Translations under genes and position numbers: made by a program
Part shown: positions 48,701-56,761 of the stretch, piece by piece
How positions within the stretch are numbered: position 1 is the first letter of the stretch
How the letters are laid out: each line of letters starts with the position of its first letter
From: Cyprinodon diabolis
Taxonomy: Eukaryota; Chordata; Actinopteri; Cyprinodontiformes; Cyprinodontidae
Length of the DNA stretch: 64,000 nucleotides
Reading direction: 5' to 3'
NCBI GenBank assembly: GCA_030533445.1
Contig: CM060081.1
Location: 22,614,611 to 22,678,610, forward strand
Notes under the pieces: generated by a model
Seen by the model: only the letters and a program-made list of their open reading frames with translations
Database searches by the model: none
Told to the model about the DNA's origin: nothing

Positions 48701-51700
48701 CTGGAACAGGCTCTGAGGAGGCCGCCGACTACGGCTCCTGGACTGGAACAGGCTCTGAGGAGACCGCCGACTGCGGCTCCTGGACTGGAACAAAGGAGTC
48801 CGCCGATTGCGGATCAGGAACAGGGGAGCCCGCCGATTGCGGCTCCGGATCAGGAACAGAGGAGCCCGCCGATTGCGGCTCCGGATCAGGAACAGAGGAG
48901 CCCGCCGATTGCGGCTCCGGGTCAGGAACAGAGGAGCCCGCCGATTGCGGCTCTGGGTCAGGAACAGAGGAGACCACCGACTGTGGTTCAGGAACAGACT
49001 CAGAGGAGACCGCCACCTGCGGCTCCTGGACAGGAACAGAGGAGTCCGCCGCCTGCGGCTCCTGGACAGGAAAAGAGGAGCCCGCCGATTGCGGCTCCGC
49101 GTCAGGAACAGGGGAGACCACCCACTGTGGTTCCACATCTGGAACAGGGGAGACCACCGACTGTAGCTCCACATCAGGAACTGAGGAGACCACCGACTGT
49201 GGCTCCACATCAGGAACTGAGGAGACCGCCGACTGTGGCTCCACATCAGGAACTGAGGAGACCACCGACTGTGGCTCCACATCAGGAACTGAGGAGACCA
49301 CCGACTGTGTCTCCACATCGGGAGCAGGGGGGACCACCGAGTGTGGCTCCCAATCCAGCATGGGGAAAACCGCCCATGGCAGCAAAGGTTCAGTCTCTGA
49401 AGTGGCTTGTGATGCTTGTAGAGGGCTCCTTGCGGTCAATGGCACCTGTAGAGAGGTCCTAGGAGGGGTAAAACAACATCCTTCAAATTCTGACATCTCT
49501 TTAAAGATTCTGCTCAGGGGTCTCTAGACGGCACAGAGCTAATTCAGGGGTCTTTAGACGGCTAAGAATCGGCTCGGGAGTCTCTAGACTGCTTGGAGCA
49601 GGTTCAGGGGTCTCTAAACGGCACAGAGTTGACTCAGGGGTTTCAAAACAGCACGGAGCTGACTCAGGGGTTTCAAAATGGCACGGAGCTGACTCAGGGG
49701 TTTCAAAATGGCACGGAGCTGACTCAGGGGTTCAAAACGGCACGGAGCTGACTCAGGGGTTTCAAAACGGCATGGAGCTGACTCAGGGGTTTCAAAACGG
49801 CACGGAGCTGACTCGGGTTTCAAAACGGCACGGAGCTGACTCAGGGGTTTCAAAATGGCACGGAGCTGACTCAGGGGTTTCAAAATGGCACGGAGCTGAC
49901 TCTGGGGTTTCAAAATGGCACGGAGCTGACTCTGGGGTTTCAAAATGGCATGGAGCTGACTCAAGACGGCTCAGAACCGGCTCAGGGGTCTCTAGACTGC
50001 TCAGAGCTGGTTCAGGGGTCTCTAGACGGCTCAGAGCTGGCTTACGCCGCCGCCGTCTCTTACGTCGGGGTTCATTAGAAGCTGGGCTAACGGGTTCACA
50101 GGCTGACTGTGGCAAAGGCTAACTGGTGTGTAAGTGGATTCAGATGCTGGTTTAGCTGAAAAGCTAGCAGACTTAGAAACTGGGCAAGATTGTTTATGGT
50201 GAGGTGACAAGAAGGGGAAGAGGTCATCTCTATCCCCGTAATAGAAGTTCCAGAGTTCCGACTCATGGGTAATGGGGGCTCTGGCTGCTTGGGTGGTGAC
50301 TTGTGGGTTGATCTTGAGTTTCTTGATGGATGGAGCTAACTGATGATCTTGTAAGTGGTGGCTGAACTGGACTGAACTGTGCGGAAGCGGACTGAACAGG
50401 GCTGTACAGAGCTGTACTGGGCTGGACTGAGCTGGACTGGGCTGGACAGATCTGGACTGAACTGAGCTGAGCTGGGTTGGACTGGACTAAGCTGGGTTGA
50501 ACTGGTTTCCTAGACCTGGGTTTGACTCTTGTGCGTAGTTTATGATCATAATATTGAGCTGTGTAGATGAGTTGTTCCAGGGTTTCAGGTTCACCCATTT
50601 TTGCTAGTTTGTCCCTAATCTCTTTATTTAATGCGTTGCGGTAGATATTTTTTAGCATAGGATCAGTCCAGCAGGAAGCAGCGTCTCTAACACGGAAGTC
50701 GACTGAAAACTCCTCTACGGATCTATTTCCTTGTTTCCAATTAGACAGACCATGAGACTCAGCAGGTTTATCAGAAAATGTTCGAATAAATTCATCTTGA
50801 AACTGTTCAAAAGTACAGGTTATACTGGATTCTGGAGAAAAACGGGTCTCTTTCCACTCGTAGGCTTTACCGGATAAAAGTCAGAAAATGAAAACTATTT
50901 TTTTCTCGTCGTCGGGAAAACTGGAAGGATTGAGCCCGAAAAACAATTTACACTGCCTAAGAAAACTTTAACATTCACTAGATTCGCCAGAAAATAGTGA
51001 AGGACGGATATCAGGAAATGACGGAGCAGATTCTGACCTTAGAAGCGGATCTGAAACTGGAAGTGACGGACGGAATTCCGGAAGTGACGAAACGGGCTCT
51101 GGAACCGGAAGTTGAACTGGCGCCATCTTGTGATTCCCATGAAGCCTGTGGGATCTTGAAACGTGTGTTTTCATTAAATCAAAACGGGATTTTAACTCAC
51201 GGAGGGTTTGTGTCTGTCCTTGGATCAGGTGGCTTGTTCTTAAAGCTTCCTCCGGAGGTGATCTGCTGGGTCTTGTTAATGGCCGCAGTGTTCTGTCATG
51301 ATTGGTTTTAATTCAAACCCACATGCAGAACACAACGGAGGCTGGGTAAAAGTTTAACAGAGTTTATTTAAGATTGTTGACACAAAGACATGAACAGGAT
51401 CAGGAACTGGTCCGGGTTGGGTTCACTGAAGTCTGCAGAGATGGATAGTTTCATTAGCTGGGCAGACTGATGATTAATGAGTCCTTTAAGATAATTCTGA
51501 GTCTACCTTGACGGAGTCCAGGCTTCTCTTGTGAGAGAGGGAACCGTTGGGTCCAGAGACTGTTGGTTCAGCAGAGTACACTAGCAGCTGCAGCGTCTAG
51601 CTTCTGACTTTGAATGGCAGACCTTGATCAGAGTTTCCAGCTCTCCACAGAGAGCAGCAGGGGATATCCAAATAGGAATCTTCAGGTTTGGCTCACCAGG

Positions 51701-54700
51701 GCTGGAAGGCAGGTTAAGCTCACCCAGAGCTTCAGGCTTGAGACAGGTTCCCTGTGAGCAAAGACAGAGGAGGGTTAGAATCAGTTTTCTCACTTAGAGA
51801 CAACTTAGATTCTTTCAGGTAACAGAGGCTCAGGTTGCTAACCAAACTAAGGTCAACACTGCGGCGTTGAAGGAAGGTCTGGCAGCTGCTTATGTAGGGA
51901 AGGTCTCCTGATGAGTAGATAAGCTTCAGGTGTGCTGGAGGGCTCCAGCCCAGGAGACCCACGGCGCACTCTGCTGGTGGAAGGTGGTACATCCCCAGAT
52001 CCCAACAGTAACCCAGTCCCTAAAAGAAAACAAAAAGCAGAAGAGGATCCTCGGCGCCCTCTGGTGGGCAATCCTCAGGATCCCAACAGTTTTCTTTCCA
52101 GTTGGCAAGTATGTGCAATTTGTTTATGATCCATTGTAATATGTATATATGTTGTGTCTAAGTATTCCAATAGGATTATATTATGTCTAAAATGTAAGAT
52201 TTCTAATTTCTTCCAGATCAGGACCCTCCCCCTAGCAAATGCAGGAATCTTTCGTATAGCATACTACACATCTCATGATAAACAAGTTGGGTTTTTTCTG
52301 TTGTAGTTGGCCAAATCATTTAAAAAAAATGGAAATTGGAAATTGCTGCTGGAATCTCTTATTAGTTTAATAAACCATTTTACTTGCTATGGTCCCAGGA
52401 CTTTTACATGTTTTTGGCTGAGGCATGCAAATCTGATGTCCTCAGTGAACTCAGGTAGCTTGGGTGTACGCTGAGACACATGAAATATTAGAGACAAAAT
52501 ATTGGCTTTAATATGTCATTAATTTAATTATAGTATTACTGTTAGGAACCTTTGTTTAACAAGAAAATGTGGTTTGTCTTAAATGCAAATAAATGTCCTA
52601 CAACTCCACAGCAGTTTCAGAATAACAAATCATTAACTTTAGTAGTGGAGAAATACCTTGATAAAACTATAGATGCAGTGATGTTGGTGTAATCTTCTGG
52701 ATACTCACTAAATGTAATAAGTGAAAGCGACTGATTGATTACTATTAAGTGAAAAAGTCCCATCACAGCCTTTATAGAGTCCATACCAACTTGTAGAAGC
52801 AACACAACACTTTATTTAAAGGGATGTTTCTGTAAACTCTCCCGTCCTTACCAATGCGACTGTGAGCCAACATGTCCGTCACGGCTGCAGTGCGGCTCTG
52901 CTCCTGAGGCTGACGGTGGGAGGGTTGCTGAGGTTGCTGGAAGGGTTGATGGTGAGGTTGATACAATGGCTGGTACTGCGGCTTGTACTGAGGCTGAGGC
53001 TGACTCTGAGGCTGAGGTTTGGCCTCCCCATGTGAGAGTGTGGAGGAGGCTGAGGATGAGGTGGAGGAGCCCTGGGCAGAGCGGTTCATCCAATAGTCCT
53101 GGCTCTGCGGGTTGGGATGGACTTGAGGCTGTGGGGCGACTGCTGAAGACTGTCTGCGCGCAGATGTCTCATCTTCAGATCCTGAGGAGGAGTCTAAGTG
53201 AAAAAAAACATTAATATTCAGTTTAATACCCTGATGTTGGAGTTGACAGCTTCAGCGATAGAGACAGAAGAATTTTCTCCATTTGGGTCTTACCTGGAGG
53301 TGTTCGGGTTTCAATGGGGGACTGCACATAAGTGGAGCGCCGCTTGGTTGGCATCGGAAGGGCCATTTTTTCCTCTTTGTTTTTAGCCAGGGCAGCTTGG
53401 ACAGCCTCAGTGTGGATATCTGAGTAGCATAAAAATAACACAAATTCTGTCCTATACAGTATTTCTCTGAGGTAATAACAAACCATCACGTCAACAGAAA
53501 GAAATAAAAAAATGCCTTTAAATGAAACATATTTGCTTTTCATTTCAAAATTAAAAGAATCTATTCCAAATTTGCCTTATTTAATAGAGGAATATGGTTA
53601 TTTTTCAGGGTATAAAATACATAAAAACTAAATCTTTGTTGGGGCTGCTCAGTGCAGCAAGAAGGTTCTTGGTTCAATTCCTGGTGCGGGGTCTTTCTGC
53701 ATGGAGATTGCATGTTCTCCCTGAGCATGCGTGGGTTCTCTCTGGGTACTCTGGCTTCCTAACCTGTCAACAGCCAGATGCATGTCTCGCTCCGCCTAGC
53801 TCCACTCACATACATATGTGAGTGGAGCTAGGCGGAGCGAGACATGCATCTGGCTGTTGTCAGGTTACTGGTTTCCTCCAAAAGTCCAAAAACATGACTG
53901 TTAGGTTAATTGGCTTCTCTAAATTCTCCTTAGATAAAGTATGTCAGACAAGGGATGGATGGATGGATAGATAAATCTTTGTTACTATTGGATGGAAAAG
54001 AAATGCCCCAAATAATAAGTTCATAATTTAAGGCTTTTAGAGAATTTAAATATTTAGGAATTCAAATGTTTTCGAATCTAGATATGATATTAAACAAGAA
54101 CTATGAATGTTTAACAAAAGAAATCACTGAAAATATCAATAAATGGATGTCCCTTCCCTCATCATTGATTGGCAGGATCAAAACCTACAAAATGAATATA
54201 CTTCCAAAAGTATTGTATACTTTTTAAAATGTCCCCCTGCTGCCTCCTTCAAACTGGTTTGATAATTCTAGGGAATTAATTGTAGGATTTTTATGGCAAA
54301 ATAAGCGGCCCAGGATTAGAATGTCGCTCTTGCATTTACTTCACAAAATGGTAGGACTAGGGTGTCTGAATATGAGGAGATATTACTGGGCAGCTCAACA
54401 TAGGACTATTAGATATTACTTTAATACCAGAGACGCCCCCAGGGAGGGAGGGATGGATGGATGCTCTATAGTAACATTTTAGACCTTAATTGTGATATTT
54501 AGAAACAGGAGTTAAAAGAACAGTTTTCTTGATGAAGTATGTAGCCATGAGGAGAGAATAAAGCAGTTTATTAGCCCACTCGCAAGCCTACACAGACAAA
54601 ATGCACACAGCAATAAACACAGAGATTCTTTTCACTCCATGACACCCACAGGCGCATTAAAAGATACCACGTGACTAGGAGCACGCTCAGACCATGCAAC

Positions 54701-55761
54701 ACAACATGTGCAAGAGAATTATGCACTGAAAGAAAACACATTTATTACTCCAGTGAAATTGTTTGAACACCCAGAGATGAAAATAAATCAAGTTCAGCCC
54801 ACTGCACCAACGAGACTATAATTACGTAAATGGCACTGTGATGAACAGATTACTTGTGTCAGGGTTTGGTTGTGGTAGAGGACCCAAATGCAGAGGCAGA
54901 GAGGCTGAGGAGATTTCTTGGGAGTTTAATGGGGGCAAAAACAGTAACAAAGGCAGGAATGCAAAAATCCAACTAATAATCAAAAGCAAACCAGAACTAT
55001 GGAAACATCTGGGGGAAACCAAACACGAGGAGCCAGGGAGAGACGAGGAACGTGGACGACAGCACGGGAGGACAGCAAAGACAAGGAACCAACAAAGAGT
55101 GAGAGCAGAGGGAGAGCATATAGAGCAGAGAGAGACAAAGGGAGGGCTAATGAGCAGACAAGGAGCAGGTGTGAGAGGAGACAACGAGGGAGCCAAGGGG
55201 AAAGGAACATACACAAGAGGACAAAAGAGGACAACAGAAACACACGAGAACTAATATAAATCTAGAAATACAACAAAACTGGAATTAAACCAATAAATCT
55301 AGAAAACAAGGAGCAAAGTAAAGAACAGCAGGACCAAGACCATGACAACTTGGGGCTAAATTATCCATCCTCATAATGGGCAAGTGTTTTCCCCTCATAC
55401 TGGAGCGTCAGGAGAGGTTGACTCCTCAAACATGTCCTGAAGGATGTCTGTCTTTGACAAAGATAGTGTGATAATTAGAATGTCATGATATGTTAATCTG
55501 GATTTTTGGTTCTGTTCAATTCCTCACTTTGGGTTTCAGTTAAACTTTGATTGATACATTAGTTTCATTTACATTTAGTGTCACTTAAATTCTTTTGTAG
55601 TTATATTTACTGTAACCTGTTGTTTTTATTGGTTACTCTCTGTTGCCCCCTAGTTCCACTCTCCTTTCCTCTACACATTTCAAAGATTCTTAGTCTTTAA
55701 GCAGTTGTGCACAACAGATATCAAGGTTGTTTCTGATCAAGACTAAGTTAGTAAAGTCCTG

Positions 55762-55828
<67 letters not shown>

Positions 55829-56260
55829 TCAATAACTAAAATAACTAAAGTTTACCTCAATACTCTGTAACATACTCTTTGTTGGCAATGACAGGTTCCT
55901 GTAAGTCTTCCACCAGGTTTGCACACAAACATGTCCTGAAGGATGTCTGTCTTTGAAGAAGACAGTGTGATAATTAGAATGTCATGATATGTTAATCTGG
56001 ATTTTTGGTTCTGTTCAATTCCTCACTTTGGGTTTCAGTTAAACTTTGATTGATACATTAGTTTCATTTACATTTAGTGTCACTTAAATTCTTTTGTAGT
56101 TATATTTACTGTAACCTGTTGTTTTTATTGGTTACTCTCTGTTGCCCCCTAGTTCCACTCTCCTTTCCTCTACACATTTCAAAGATTCTTAGTCTTTAAG
56201 CAGTTGTGCACAACAGATATCAAGGTTGTTTCTGATCAAGACTAAGTTAGTAAAGTCCTG

Positions 56261-56344
<84 letters not shown>

Positions 56345-56714
56345 TCAATAACTAAAATAACTAAAGTTTACCTCAATACTCTGTAACATACTCTTTGTTG
56401 GCAATGACAGGTTCCTGTAAGTCTTCCACCAGGTTTGCACACAAACATGTCCTGAAGGATGTCTGTCTTTGAAGAAGACAGTGTGATAATTAGAATGTCA
56501 TGATATGTTAATCTGGATTTTTGGTTCTGTTTATTTTCCACCATAATTTACAAATAAATCCTTTATAAATCCTACAATGTGATTTCCTGGATTTTTTTTT
56601 TTTTCTCTCATTTCTTTTCTTATAGTTGAAGTGTACATATGATAAAAATTACAGACCACTCTCATTATTCTAAGTAGGAGACTTGCACAATCAATGGCTG
56701 ACTAGATACTTATG

Positions 56715-56761
<47 letters not shown>

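Larger units (their letters stand above)
46896..52088 (-). mobile_element. Non-autonomous Ty3/Gypsy-type LTR retrotransposon, complete with TSD
   Basis: Two 795-bp LTRs (46896-47690 and 51294-52088) bound a 3.6-kb interior. The 5-bp repeat GTTTT flanks the whole at 46891-46895 and 52089-52093. Orientation is minus: a gag-like frame follows the right-hand LTR, and a purine-rich run (GAGGGGGGGGCTC) lies directly before the left-hand LTR. By eye the LTRs differ at about 11 positions, so the insertion is fairly recent. No protease, reverse transcriptase, RNase H or integrase motifs are visible. In place of pol there are three GC-rich minisatellite blocks. It lies in the dip2b intron between exons 52852 and 45657, sense to the gene. 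No tRNA-type TGG primer-binding site follows the 5' LTR directly. Confidence 0.9.

Noticed and set aside
48401..49462. 353-codon ORF on the + strand with [16 protein letters not shown] repeats
   Set aside because: It is the antisense reading of the 36-bp minisatellite inside the LTR element. The element runs on the minus strand, and regular GC-rich repeats keep several frames open by chance.
47985..49965. CRISPR-like look of regular 30-39 bp repeats
   Set aside because: The units are contiguous with no unique spacers, lie inside an LTR element of a vertebrate genome, and vary by substitution like minisatellites.
54838..55259. 139-aa and 86-aa ORFs rich in Arg/Glu/Lys
   Set aside because: They fall within the purine-rich solo LTR bounded by TSD ACTTG and have no recognisable domain.
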